Shown here in pieces: positions 34,126 through 42,297 of a DNA stretch of 64,000 bases. Numbering within the stretch: position 1 is the stretch's first letter; every line of letters begins with the position of its first letter. The position numbers were made by a program, and so were the translations under genes. Source of the DNA: Aldehydirespirator sp965248735 (lineage in GTDB: Bacteria > Actinomycetota > Acidimicrobiia > Acidimicrobiales > Aldehydirespiratoraceae). Location: NCBI GenBank assembly GCA_965248735.1, contig OZ252146.1:3782001-3846000 (forward strand), given 5' to 3'. The notes beneath the pieces are model-generated. The model worked only from the letters and a program-made list of their open reading frames with translations. It had not been told where the DNA came from and did no database searches.

Positions 34126-35239
34126 GCCGCAGGGCCGACGATCCGCGGCGGCCGCTCGAGCCGGTGGTGGACACCGCGATCCGTTCGTAGCGCTCGAGGT
34201 AATGGTCGGCCAGGCCCGACATGGAGAAGGCCTCGGCTCTGGCGTGTCCGGCAGCCATCAGCCTCGAAGACTCGGAGGCGCTCGAAAGCACCCGGTCGAT
34301 TGCGCCGGCCAGTTGGCCCGCGTCTCCCGGCGGCACCAGCAGCGCGTCCCGGCCCGGTCGTGCCACATTGCGGTAGCCGGGGAGGTCGCTGGCCACCACC
34401 GCGGTGCCCGCGGCCATCGCCTCCAACAGCACGATGCCGAAGGACTCTCCCCTCAGGGACGGAGCGCAGAGCACGTCGGCCCCCTTGAGCCTGGCGATCT
34501 TCTCGCTGTCGGTGATGGTGCCGAGCCACTCGATGCGTGCATCGCCCGCCGACCGGGCCCGCAGCGCGGCCGTGTCCGGACCGGAGCCCGCAACCCACAG
34601 CCTCACCGCCGACGGGAGCGTTGCGAGCGCGTCGAGCAGCACGCCGAGACCCTTGCGGGGCTCGTGGCGGCCAATGAAAAGGATCGTCGGACCGGCGGTG
34701 CGCACCGGCTCGGCGATCCGGTATGGAGCCAGCTCCACGCCGTTGTAGAGCAGGTCGTAGCTTCCGCCCAGAATTTCGCGAGCCGTGTCGCCGGCGGCGG
34801 GCGAGACCGCCACCCTCAAGTCGAGGCGGTTGGCGAGGAAGCGGGCGGCCCGGGGGAAGATCTCGTACGAGAGGAAGCCACCGGCCGCGTGGAAGGTGCC
34901 GATGAGAGGAGCGGGCCTTACGAGCAGCGCTGTCATGGTCGGCCCGGGCGCCAGGGGCTCGTGGAGGTGGATGACGTCGAAGGACTCGTCCCGCATGGCT
35001 CGGATGGCCCGCAGCTGGCAGGAGGGGTCGGGAGCAACGGGGGCTACCGAGCCGTTGGCGATCGCAGGCAGGCTGTTGCCGAGAGGCGTCACGTTGGGAT
35101 CAGGCGGCGGGCCGTCGCACGGGCCGAGCACCCGCGTTGGGTGCCCGCTGCGACTCAGCGCCCTCGCCAGCCCGAGCACCTGCATCTGCACACCGCCGGG
35201 CTGGGTGAGGCTGTAGGGGCAGACGATGCCTATCCGCAC
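34100..35239 (-). CDS. pimA: GT4 glycosyltransferase, PimA-like phosphatidylinositol mannosyltransferase
   Basis: 379-residue GT-B fold enzyme likely to add the first mannose from GDP-mannose to phosphatidylinositol at the cytoplasmic membrane face. It has CPYSLTQPGGVQMQVLGLAR at the start, FDVIHLHEPLAPGPTMTALL, PLIGTFHAAG, ILFIGRHEPRKGLGVLLDAL and the donor-binding EX7E motif in RGESFGIVLLEAMAAGTAVV. The C-terminal 20 residues are basic and variable. It lies nine bases after the acyltransferase gene and downstream of the CDP-alcohol phosphotransferase, the same order as the mycobacterial PIM operon. Confidence 0.9.
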   Translation of the reverse strand: MRIGIVCPYSLTQPGGVQMQVLGLARALSRSGHPTRVLGPCDGPPPDPNVTPLGNSLPAIANGSVAPVAPDPSCQLRAIRAMRDESFDVIHLHEPLAPGPTMTALLVRPAPLIGTFHAAGGFLSYEIFPRAARFLANRLDLRVAVSPAAGDTAREILGGSYDLLYNGVELAPYRIAEPVRTAGPTILFIGRHEPRKGLGVLLDALATLPSAVRLWVAGSGPDTAALRARSAGDARIEWLGTITDSEKIARLKGADVLCAPSLRGESFGIVLLEAMAAGTAVVASDLPGYRNVARPGRDALLVPPGDAGQLAGAIDRVLSSASESSRLMAAGHARAEAFSMSGLADHYLERYERIAVSTTGSSGRRGSSALRRGKAASSR

Positions 35240-35248
35240 AGTCGGAGG

Positions 35249-36160
35249 CTAGATGCCCCGCAGCGACTCCGGGACGGGCAGACCGAGCGCCTCGTAGTCG
35301 CTGGGCCAGTTGGGCGACATCATATGCCACTGCTCGGGCGCGGCCCGGACCAACTGCTCTAGGGCGGAAGCGTAGGCCTGCACGACCCGGGACACGTCGG
35401 CGCGGATGCCGCCCAATCGGCGGGTGTCGAGAGGGGGCCCGGCGACGGCATGGCGGGTACGGCCCCTCCAGTACACCGCGGCCGGGATGAGGGGTGCGCC
35501 GGTGCGCAGCGCCAGCAGGGCTGGCCCGGCTGGCAGCCGGGTCCGCTCGCCGAAGAAGTCCACCGCCACGCCGCTTCCCGCGACATCCCGATCAGACAGC
35601 AGGCACACGACGTCGCCGCGCCGGATGGCGGCCGCGAGGCGCGCGCCCGCGTCCGGGCCGATGGGGATGATGTCCATGCCCAGCTGCTGGCGGAACGAGA
35701 TGAACCACTCGAAAACCTCGGGAGGCTCCAGCGGCTCCACCACGGCCGTCACCCTCATCTGAGGGACCAGCGCAAGCCACCATGCCGCCCACTCCCAGGT
35801 GCCCAGGTGCGGCATGACCAGGATCGGGCCCGTGCCGGAGCGGACGGCGCGCTCGATGGCGTCGACCCCCTCGTAGCCGAACCCGGCGTCGATTTCAGCC
35901 GCGTCGAGGCTCGGCAGCTTGAAGCTCTCGAGGTAGTAGCGGGCGTACCAGTCGAAGACGGCCGTCACACGGCGGGCGGCCTCGCCGGGTCCCATCGGCC
36001 GGCCCAGGGCCCTCTCGAGGTTGCGTCTCGCCAGCAGCCGCTTGTCGGGGCTGGCGGCTGCCGCTGCCAGCGCGGCCGCCAGCGCTCCAGCCCTGGTTAC
36101 GGGCGCGGGCGCGCGGCGGGCGAAGAACTCACCGGCCCGATAGGCCCAAGCCGACGGCAT
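35249..36160 (-). CDS. PatA-like lipid mannoside acyltransferase (LpxL/HtrB superfamily)
   Basis: 303-residue membrane-associated acyltransferase. By family and position it should acylate phosphatidylinositol mannoside. Catalytic His118 and Glu123 are visible in LVMPHLGTWEWAAWWLA, followed by CLLSDRDVAGSGVAVDFFGE, RLPAGPALLALRTGAPLIPA and the C-terminal PEQWHMMSPNWPSDYE. It starts at ATG 36160 and sits between the phosphotransferase and pimA-like genes, so the three are probably one operon for PI and PIM synthesis. Confidence 0.9.
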   Translation of the reverse strand: MPSAWAYRAGEFFARRAPAPVTRAGALAAALAAAAASPDKRLLARRNLERALGRPMGPGEAARRVTAVFDWYARYYLESFKLPSLDAAEIDAGFGYEGVDAIERAVRSGTGPILVMPHLGTWEWAAWWLALVPQMRVTAVVEPLEPPEVFEWFISFRQQLGMDIIPIGPDAGARLAAAIRRGDVVCLLSDRDVAGSGVAVDFFGERTRLPAGPALLALRTGAPLIPAAVYWRGRTRHAVAGPPLDTRRLGGIRADVSRVVQAYASALEQLVRAAPEQWHMMSPNWPSDYEALGLPVPESLRGI

Positions 36161-36179
36161 CCCTCACACGCTGCGGTCT

Positions 36180-36193
36180 ATCCGCTCGGCCTC
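36180..36193 (-). repeat. Short gaggccgagcggat element between the phosphotransferase and acyltransferase genes
   Basis: A 14-base match to the start of both copies of the dispersed repeat (1833 and 43364). On the minus strand it follows the phosphotransferase stop codon by six bases. The core part of the larger repeat is absent here. Confidence 0.45.
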
Positions 36194-36199
36194 TGCGGC

Positions 36200-36907
36200 T
36201 CAGGCAGGGTCGGTCGGCTGGCGGCTGCGCATCCGGGCACGCCAGGCGGTGTCGGTTCCTTGGCGGCCGGCCCTGACCCCCCGAGACCGGCGGAATCGGC
36301 GACGCGAGCGAGAGCGAACCGGCTGGTCCGCAGACGCCTGCCTCCAGACCTTGACGAACCGTTGAACGGCGGTGACCGCGGTGAGCACGAGCATCAGCCA
36401 GAGGGTCCACACGAGCAACTCGCTGAACAGCAGGCCGAAGCCGAGCACGATGAATCGCTCGGCCCGCTCCATGATGCCGCCCTTGGCGTTGTAGCCGAGC
36501 GACTCCGCCTTGGCCCGCTGGTACGAGACGAGCATCGCCAGGCTCATCACCGCCACCGGAAGCATCATCATGTGACCCGGCTCCGAGTCCGACAGGTACC
36601 AGGCAAGCCCGCCGAAGAGCAGGGCGTCGGTGAGGCGGTCCGAAACGGAGTCGAAGAAGGCGCCCCGCTGCGAGGAAGTGCCCGAGGCCTTGGCCACTGC
36701 GCCGTCGAGGGCGTCGGGGACCCCCGTCAGTATCAGCAGCAGGAACCCCAGTCGCAGGTTGCCGGTCGCGATGGCGACGGCCGCCCCGGTGGCCATGACG
36801 ATGCCGGTGATGGTGACCATGTCGGCGCTCACTCCGGTGCGGCGCAGCGACACACCGATCGGTGTGAGTCCCCGGTCGACCGCCTCACGCCAGTTTCCGT
36901 CGAACAT
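36200..36907 (-). CDS. pgsA: CDP-alcohol phosphatidyltransferase, phosphatidylinositol(-phosphate) synthase type
   Basis: 235-residue membrane enzyme that joins CDP-diacylglycerol to an alcohol, here most likely inositol phosphate given the PIM neighbours. The CDP-OH-P motif is DALDGAVAKASG...GAFFDSVSD: the four Asp are intact, but the usual Arg after DGxxA is Lys. Hydrophobic helices include MVTITGIVMATGAAVAIATG and LVWTLWLMLVLTAVTAV. The basic, Arg-rich C-terminal 45 residues are probably cytoplasmic. First gene of the lipid operon, start ATG 36907; the 36908-37026 spacer holds nothing recognisable. Confidence 0.9.
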   Translation of the reverse strand: MFDGNWREAVDRGLTPIGVSLRRTGVSADMVTITGIVMATGAAVAIATGNLRLGFLLLILTGVPDALDGAVAKASGTSSQRGAFFDSVSDRLTDALLFGGLAWYLSDSEPGHMMMLPVAVMSLAMLVSYQRAKAESLGYNAKGGIMERAERFIVLGFGLLFSELLVWTLWLMLVLTAVTAVQRFVKVWRQASADQPVRSRSRRRFRRSRGVRAGRQGTDTAWRARMRSRQPTDPA

Positions 36908-37026
36908 TCAGCGCTCCCGTCGCGGCTGAGGCTGCACGCTACCAGCCTGCGATCGGCCCCGGCGGTCGCTCACCAGGACCTCAGCGATCTGGAGCCGCCC
37001 CGCGGCTGGTGCTCCCGCTCGGCCGC

Positions 37027-37587
37027 TTAGGCGTCGAGGCCGGTCCAGTCCTCGGGATTGTCCTCCACCAAGCATCCCACCACCCGGCCGTCCACCCCGT
37101 CGACCAGGACGAGGCCGCGGCTGGACGGCGGCGACTCGTTGGAGTAGAGCAGGATGCGCCAGGTCGGCCGGCTCCGCAGCCCGCGCCACGCGAGCTGGGC
37201 CGAGGCGTGGCCCACCGGGAAGCCCACCTCCCGTGTGGCCGACACCAGCGCACCGTTCTCATCGACCGCCAAGTCCCAGCCGGCCTGCAGGCAGTACAGC
37301 CCGAAGGCGACCAGGGCGATCCCGCCGGCCACGAAGCCGCCGTTGACGAGCACCGCGCCCTCGCCGACCGCCAGAGCCGCCACCACGGCGACCGCGCCGA
37401 CCAGCAGGTAGAGCACGCCCGCAACGCGACGCCTGCTGTTGTTGGGGAACAGGTACGGCCCCACGTATCCGGACGCGTCGAGGTCGTCGGGAAGCTTGTC
37501 GCGCACCTCCGCATCGCTGAGCGCGCCGGCGCTAGCCGAAGCGCCCGAGAGGGCTGCCTCGTCGCCGATACCCGATCCCTCGCTCAT
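37027..37587 (-). CDS. Two-helix membrane protein of unknown function
   Basis: 186 residues. A polar N-terminus (PDDLDASGYVGPYLFPNNSR) precedes two adjacent helices (VAGVLYLLVGAVAVVAALAV; VNGGFVAGGIALVAFGLYCL) and a C-terminal soluble domain of about 85 residues with WDLAVDENGALVSATREVG and PTWRILLYSNESPPSSRGLV. I recognise no named family. The ATG at 37587 is chosen because the longer frame runs back into the neighbouring dehydrogenase gene. It precedes the lipid operon on the same strand. Confidence 0.7.
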   Translation of the reverse strand: MSEGSGIGDEAALSGASASAGALSDAEVRDKLPDDLDASGYVGPYLFPNNSRRRVAGVLYLLVGAVAVVAALAVGEGAVLVNGGFVAGGIALVAFGLYCLQAGWDLAVDENGALVSATREVGFPVGHASAQLAWRGLRSRPTWRILLYSNESPPSSRGLVLVDGVDGRVVGCLVEDNPEDWTGLDA

Positions 37588-37615
37588 AACCGCAGAATAC
37601 GTCAGCGCGATGCGT

Positions 37616-38398
37616 TCACGCCGGGAGCCAGGCCAGGCCGCCGTCGACCTTGATGATGGCGCCGGTGGTGTAGCTGGACGCCGACGAGGCCAGGTACAGC
37701 GCCGCGCCGACGATCTCGTCGGGCTGGCCGCCCCGGGCCAGCGGAATGCGCTGGCGGGCCGTCTCGGCGAAGGCGTCAAGGTCCCAGGCCTTGGTGATGT
37801 CGGTCATGAACGGCCCCGGCATGATGCCGTTGACCCGGATGTTAGGGCCGAGCATGTGGGCCAGGGCCACGGTCAGCGTGTTGAGGCCGGCCTTGGCCAT
37901 GGCGTAGGGGACCTCGACCGCGCTGGGCTGCACCGCGGCGATGCTCGACACGTTGATGATGCTGCCGGAGGCGCCGCGGGTGAGCATCTGCTCGGCCACC
38001 AGCGCGCACAGCCGGAACGGACCCTTCATGTTCACGCCGATCACGCTGTCAAAGAGACCCTCGGAGACCTCGGCCAGCGAGGGGTACAGCGGCGAGCTCC
38101 CGGCGTTGTTGATCAGCACATCGATCGGCCCGAGCCGGTCGGTGACCTCCTCGACGAATGGCTCGCACTGGTCCCAGCGGCCCACATGCAGGCCGAGCCC
38201 GACCACGTCGGACCCCGACGCCGCCGAGATCTCGCCCGCGGCGGCCTCGCACACGTCCCGCTTGCGGCTGGCGATGGCAACCCGGGCTCCCCGGTGCGCG
38301 AACGCTTCGGTCATCTCGCGGCCCAGGCCGCGGCCGCCTCCAGTGATGGCAACAACCTTGCCCTCGAGATCGAACAACCGATCACGATCGGCAGTCAT
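37616..38398 (-). CDS. Short-chain dehydrogenase/reductase (SDR)
   Basis: 260-residue NAD(P)-dependent oxidoreductase of the classical SDR type. It has the glycine-rich TGGGRGLGREM cofactor loop, the LINNAGSS motif, catalytic Ser in INVSSIAAVQPS, and YxxxK in VPYAMAKAGLNTL, ending in TGAIIKVDGGLAWLPA. The substrate is unknown. It follows an acyl-CoA dehydrogenase gene on the same strand, so a role in fatty-acid or related carbon degradation is plausible. Its ribosome site and start codon lie in a 25-bp repeat present three times. Confidence 0.92.
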   Translation of the reverse strand: MTADRDRLFDLEGKVVAITGGGRGLGREMTEAFAHRGARVAIASRKRDVCEAAAGEISAASGSDVVGLGLHVGRWDQCEPFVEEVTDRLGPIDVLINNAGSSPLYPSLAEVSEGLFDSVIGVNMKGPFRLCALVAEQMLTRGASGSIINVSSIAAVQPSAVEVPYAMAKAGLNTLTVALAHMLGPNIRVNGIMPGPFMTDITKAWDLDAFAETARQRIPLARGGQPDEIVGAALYLASSASSYTTGAIIKVDGGLAWLPA

Positions 38399-38465
38399 CT
38401 AGCTCCTCCTCACAAGCAGTCATCTAGCTCCTCCTCACAAGCAGTCATCTAGCTCCTCCTCACAA
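38391..38465. repeat. Triplicated 25-bp unit carrying a ribosome site and ATG
   Basis: Three perfect tandem copies of a 25-bp unit. On the minus strand each contains tgaggaggagctagatgac, that is, a strong Shine-Dalgarno, short spacer and ATG. The last copy on the minus strand (38391-38415) provides the start of the SDR gene at 38398. The two upstream copies provide duplicate ribosome sites and ATGs that read a short 12-codon frame ending in the repeat, because 25 is not a multiple of three. Confidence 0.95.
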
Positions 38466-38479
38466 GCAGTCAGCCAGCC

Positions 38480-39718
38480 TCAGATCGGCAGGTTGCCGGT
38501 GGCCCGTCGGGTGGTGCCCTCGTCGGTGTAGGCGGCGATGGTGCGCTGAGCGATGCGCATCTGGTGCACCTCGTCGGCGCCGTCGGCGAAGCGGGCCCAG
38601 CGGGCGTGCTGGTACATATGGGCCAGCGGCGTGTCGGTGGAGTAGCCGAGCGCGCCGTGCACCTGAATCGAGCGGTCGATGACCCGGTTCAGCATGTTGG
38701 CCACGAAGTGCTTGGCCATCGACACCTCGGCCTTGAAGTCGTCGCCCCGGTCGATCTTGTGGGCCGCGTGCAGAACCATCAGCTTGCCTTGGTACAGCTC
38801 CATGGCCGAGTCGGCGATCATCCACTGGATCCCCTGCTTCTCGGCCAGCAGCGATCCGTGGGAGAAGCGGTTCAGGGAACGGTCCACCATCATGTCCAGA
38901 GCAGTCTCGGCCTGGGCGATCCACCGCATGCAATGGGCTAGCCGGGCCGGGCCTAAGCGGTACTGGCCGAGCAGGTGTCCCTGGCCCCGCCCGCCGAGCA
39001 TCTGATCGCTGTGAACCCGCAGATCCTCGATGAGGATCTCGCTGTGACCGGTGCTGCCGTGCATGGTCTCGATCTGGCGAACCTCGGTCCAGCCGTCCTG
39101 GGGCAACTCGACTATGAAGGCGCTGTTGGCGGCCTGCGGTATGTCGGGGTTGTCCTCGGTGCGGCACACCAGGATGGCGAAGTTGGCTCGGTGGGCGTTG
39201 GAGATGAACCACTTGTGCCCGTTGATGACCCACTCGTCGCCGTCGGGGTAGGCGCGGGTCTGGATCAGGGTCGGATCGGAGCCCGCCACCTCCGGCTCGG
39301 TCATGGCGAAGCACGACCACGCCTTGCCGTCGCACAGCGGGCGCAGGTACTTGTCGGCCTGTTCGGGCGTGGCCCAGTGCAGCAGGGTGTGCATGTTGCC
39401 CTCGTCGGGGGCCTGGCAGTTCAGCACCCACGGGCCGTAGTACGACTTGGCCGCCTCGGCCTGCACCATGGCCAGCGCCACATGCCCCAGTCCCATTCCG
39501 CCCCACTCCGGCGGCATGTGCGGCAGCCACAGGCCTGCGGCCCGGGCCTGCTTGCGCAGGTCGATCAGAACGCCGACCCGGTCGCTGCCGGTCAGGGGCT
39601 CGTCGCCGTCATGACCCTCGATGCGGGCCTCCGCCGGCTTGACCATCTCGTCGATGAACGACCGGACCCGGATCCTGATCTCCTCTTGCTCATCAGAGAG
39701 CGTGAAGTCGATGGCCAT
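38480..39718 (-). CDS. Acyl-CoA dehydrogenase family protein
   Basis: 412-residue FAD flavoprotein of the acyl-CoA dehydrogenase family. Motifs are MPPEWGGMGLGHVALAMVQA, CFAMTEPEVAGSDPTLIQTR, VINGHKWFISNAHRANFAIL and the C-terminal VHGALGYSTDTPLAHMYQHA. The C-terminal end matches the group often annotated as butyryl-CoA or related dehydrogenases. The ATG at 39718 has an AAGGAG site seven bases upstream; an earlier start at 39760 lacks one. It is divergent from the acetoacetate-decarboxylase-like gene and upstream of an SDR gene. Confidence 0.93.
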   Translation of the reverse strand: MAIDFTLSDEQEEIRIRVRSFIDEMVKPAEARIEGHDGDEPLTGSDRVGVLIDLRKQARAAGLWLPHMPPEWGGMGLGHVALAMVQAEAAKSYYGPWVLNCQAPDEGNMHTLLHWATPEQADKYLRPLCDGKAWSCFAMTEPEVAGSDPTLIQTRAYPDGDEWVINGHKWFISNAHRANFAILVCRTEDNPDIPQAANSAFIVELPQDGWTEVRQIETMHGSTGHSEILIEDLRVHSDQMLGGRGQGHLLGQYRLGPARLAHCMRWIAQAETALDMMVDRSLNRFSHGSLLAEKQGIQWMIADSAMELYQGKLMVLHAAHKIDRGDDFKAEVSMAKHFVANMLNRVIDRSIQVHGALGYSTDTPLAHMYQHARWARFADGADEVHQMRIAQRTIAAYTDEGTTRRATGNLPI

Positions 39719-39838
39719 GGCTGCTCCTTGCTTGCCGCGCCGCACAGTCTGCTCCGACATTGGGGGTTCGCCTCGCCCGAGTCCACTGACCCCGGGGGGC
39801 CAATACGATGCATCCGCACCGCGACGACAGGAGACAGC

Positions 39839-40603
39839 GTGACCGAAGCCCCCATGAGCCGTCCCGGCGAGGTGGCCGGGTGGCCGAAGCTGGTAGTGAC
39901 CTATCGAACCGATCCGGCCGGAGTACAGCAGCTCGTGCCGCCGGGCCTCGTGCCGGGCGAGCCCGTCGTGACCGTGGGCGTGTACTGCGTGCCCATCCTG
40001 GGCGAGCCGGAGTTCGGCATCAGCGTGAAGGTGCCCGCGTCATGGAACGGCGTCGAAGGCCTCTACAACCTCGGCATGGGCATCGACCAGGAGGCGGCCG
40101 TCTCCATCAGCCACGAGACCAACGGCCAGCCCAAGTTCCTGTGCGACATCTCCTTCTACCGCCTCGGCGACCATGTCGCGGCCCGGGCCACCCATCGGGG
40201 CTACACCTTCGTCGAGTTCGGTGGCGAGGTGACGGGGCCGGCCGACCCGCGCCCGGGCGACGTGACCGACCATGAATGGTGGATCAAGTACTCGCGGGCC
40301 ATCGGCGGCGCGGCCGGCCAATACGACTTCCCGCCCCACGTGGTGGATGTGGCCACTACCTTCGAGCAGCGCCACGTCGAGAACATCGACGGCGAGCTCA
40401 AGCTGCTGGACAGCCCGTGGGATCCGATCGCCCGCTATCTCCCGATCCGGGAGCAACTGTCGGCGCAGCTGGTCACCCATCAGGCCAAGGCCCGCAACAT
40501 CACCAACGCCGGCCCACTCGACCCCGACGCCTTCTGGCCCTATGTGGACACCATCGGTGCTTCCCGCTGGCCGGGAACCCGCGGCGGCCCCCGAGCCGAC
40601 TGA
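39839..40603 (+). CDS. Acetoacetate decarboxylase family protein
   Basis: 254-residue member of the acetoacetate decarboxylase fold. Recognisable parts are the N-terminal VTYRTDPAGVQQLVPPGLVP, GEPVVTVGVYCVPILGEPEF and the region around the Schiff-base lysine, here HETNGQPKFLCDISFYRLGD. Many members are not decarboxylases; the Lys context GQPKF differs from GFPKK in known enzymes, so activity is uncertain. The GTG at 39839 follows an AGGAGA ribosome site; an in-frame ATG lies at 39854. It is divergent from the acyl-CoA dehydrogenase gene. Confidence 0.75.
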   Translation: MTEAPMSRPGEVAGWPKLVVTYRTDPAGVQQLVPPGLVPGEPVVTVGVYCVPILGEPEFGISVKVPASWNGVEGLYNLGMGIDQEAAVSISHETNGQPKFLCDISFYRLGDHVAARATHRGYTFVEFGGEVTGPADPRPGDVTDHEWWIKYSRAIGGAAGQYDFPPHVVDVATTFEQRHVENIDGELKLLDSPWDPIARYLPIREQLSAQLVTHQAKARNITNAGPLDPDAFWPYVDTIGASRWPGTRGGPRAD

Positions 40604-40659
40604 GAGAATGTGGTTGTGCGCTCTCAGCCGTGTGCACGCAAGGTTCACGTAGGAGGATC

Positions 40660-40884
40660 ATGAAATCGACCTCTGTCCCACCACCAACAGGCCAATGCTG
40701 GTGCGGATGCGGCCAGGAACCCTCTGAGGGCAAGTACTTCGTGCGCACGCACGACAGGACGGCTGAGGCCGCCGTCATCAAGGTTGAGTACGGCAGCATC
40801 CTCGCTTTCCTCCACAATCACGGCTACGGCCCGAACGGCAAGAACCCTGCCGAGGAACGCGAGAAGTTCGAGGCTGCAGGTTGA
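40660..40884 (+). CDS. Small cysteine-motif protein
   Basis: 74-residue protein preceded by an excellent ribosome site (AGGAGGATC). It opens with QCWCGCGQEPSEGKYFVRTH, a CxCxC-type motif seen in small actinobacterial proteins of unknown role that may bind zinc, followed by a short helical region (EAAVIKVEYGSILAFLHNHG) and a charged end. The last base lies next to the convergent amidohydrolase stop at 40886. Function unknown. Confidence 0.75.
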   Translation: MKSTSVPPPTGQCWCGCGQEPSEGKYFVRTHDRTAEAAVIKVEYGSILAFLHNHGYGPNGKNPAEEREKFEAAG

Positions 40885-40885
40885 G

Positions 40886-42178
40886 TCAGGCGACGGCGGG
40901 CTCGCGCTGGTTGAGGGGGTTCATGCCGGGGCAGCCCCTGGCCTCTTCGGGGACGTCCGCGTAGTTGATTCCGGCCGCGACCTCGCCCTTGGTGAGGCAG
41001 TTCTGCTCGGCCGGGGGCTTCAGCGCGTCGAGGTCAAACTTGTAGAGCTTGGCCGCGTTGGTCGTTAGCAGCTTGGTGGCATCGTCGACGGGCATCCCGC
41101 CGAAGGTGAGCTTCAGATGCTGGCGGGTGAACGGGTGCGACCCCTCGGTGTGGGGGTAGTCCGAGCCCCACATGATGCGGTCGATGCCGATCTCGGAGGG
41201 GAGGTGGGCCTCGCAGGGCCGCAGGAAGCTGGCGCCGATGTAGCACTGGCGCTGCCAGTACTCGCTGGGCTTCATAGACATGGCCGACACCGCCGGCCCG
41301 CCGAAGATGGCCTCCGAGCCATAGGTCGAGTACTTCATCCGGTGGTAGAAGGAGTCGAGGTCCTTGAGCACCTCGGGAACCCAGGCCGTGCCCGTCTCGG
41401 TGTTGACGAACTTCAGGTCGGGGTGGCGCTCGAACACCCCCGAGAACATCAGGTGCCACAGCGCGCGCTGCGACCACCAGCGCACCTCGATGAGGAACAC
41501 CGCAAGCGACGCCGGGAAGTGGTTCCCGAATGACGGGGTGGCCCCGCCCGCATGGTGGTTCACCGGCATGTCGTTGTCCTCCGCCGCGGCCCAGATCGGC
41601 TCGTAGGAGGCCGAGTAGAGCGGCTCGAAGGGCGAGTCGGGCGGCGCGCCGGGCAGCAGGATCCCTCCTCGCAGGCCGTTCTCCGCGGCCCACTCGATCT
41701 CGGCGACCGAGCCCTCGACGTCGCCCAGGAAGATCTGGGCAATGCCGGCGCAGCGCTCGGGCGCCTCGCCAACCAGGTCCAGCAGCCAGCGGTTGTGGGC
41801 CCGCAGACCAGCCCACCGGCGCTCGAAGTCGTCGGTGTAGGCCGGGGCCTCCAGCGCGGTGGACGCGGGCGGCGCGAACGGCGGCAGCGTGTTGGGAAAC
41901 ATGACTCCGGCCACCACCCCGTCGGCGGTCTGCTCCCGCAGCCGGCGCGCCATCGACCAGTTGCGGTTGCCGTCGGCCAAAGGGTCGCCGTCCACGCCGA
42001 CGTTGCGGGGACTCTTGCGGCCCGCGTACGCCGCGGCCGCCGCCTCCTGGGCCCGCTCGACCCCGTCGGCCCACTCGTCGAACTCGCGGTGGTGCTTGGA
42101 TTCCAGGTACGGGCGGTAGTCGCGCAGGTCGGCGCCGCAGTGGGTGTCGGCCGAGATGACGATGTGATGCTCCGCCAT
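40886..42178 (-). CDS. Amidohydrolase family 2 (TIM-barrel metal-dependent hydrolase/decarboxylase)
   Basis: 430-residue amidohydrolase-2 protein. It has HIVISADTHCGADLRDYRPY at the N-terminus, a mid-barrel MPVNHHAGGATPSFGNHFPA, FERHPDLKFVNTETGTAWVP and the C-terminal DRIMWGSDYPHTEGSHPFTR, in which the metal-ligand Asp lies. Such enzymes hydrolyse or decarboxylate aromatic and related carboxylates. The strong site AGGAGGACTCG precedes ATG 42178. It lies between an SDR and the ADC-like gene, so the cluster may act on a shared carbon source. Confidence 0.92.
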   Translation of the reverse strand: MAEHHIVISADTHCGADLRDYRPYLESKHHREFDEWADGVERAQEAAAAAYAGRKSPRNVGVDGDPLADGNRNWSMARRLREQTADGVVAGVMFPNTLPPFAPPASTALEAPAYTDDFERRWAGLRAHNRWLLDLVGEAPERCAGIAQIFLGDVEGSVAEIEWAAENGLRGGILLPGAPPDSPFEPLYSASYEPIWAAAEDNDMPVNHHAGGATPSFGNHFPASLAVFLIEVRWWSQRALWHLMFSGVFERHPDLKFVNTETGTAWVPEVLKDLDSFYHRMKYSTYGSEAIFGGPAVSAMSMKPSEYWQRQCYIGASFLRPCEAHLPSEIGIDRIMWGSDYPHTEGSHPFTRQHLKLTFGGMPVDDATKLLTTNAAKLYKFDLDALKPPAEQNCLTKGEVAAGINYADVPEEARGCPGMNPLNQREPAVA

Positions 42179-42297
42179 CGAGTCCTCCTATTTGGCCGGC
42201 GGCCGCGCCGCAGTCCTTGGAACGTCGCTCTTGGAGCCGAAACCAGCGGTCTCCGATACCGAATCAGCGTACGCCGGCGGAGTGCCGCAATCCTCCG

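Noticed and set aside
38975..40603. One 542-residue protein including the ADC-like domain
   Set aside because: The first half is antisense to the acyl-CoA dehydrogenase gene; a good ribosome site and GTG at 39839 mark the real start.
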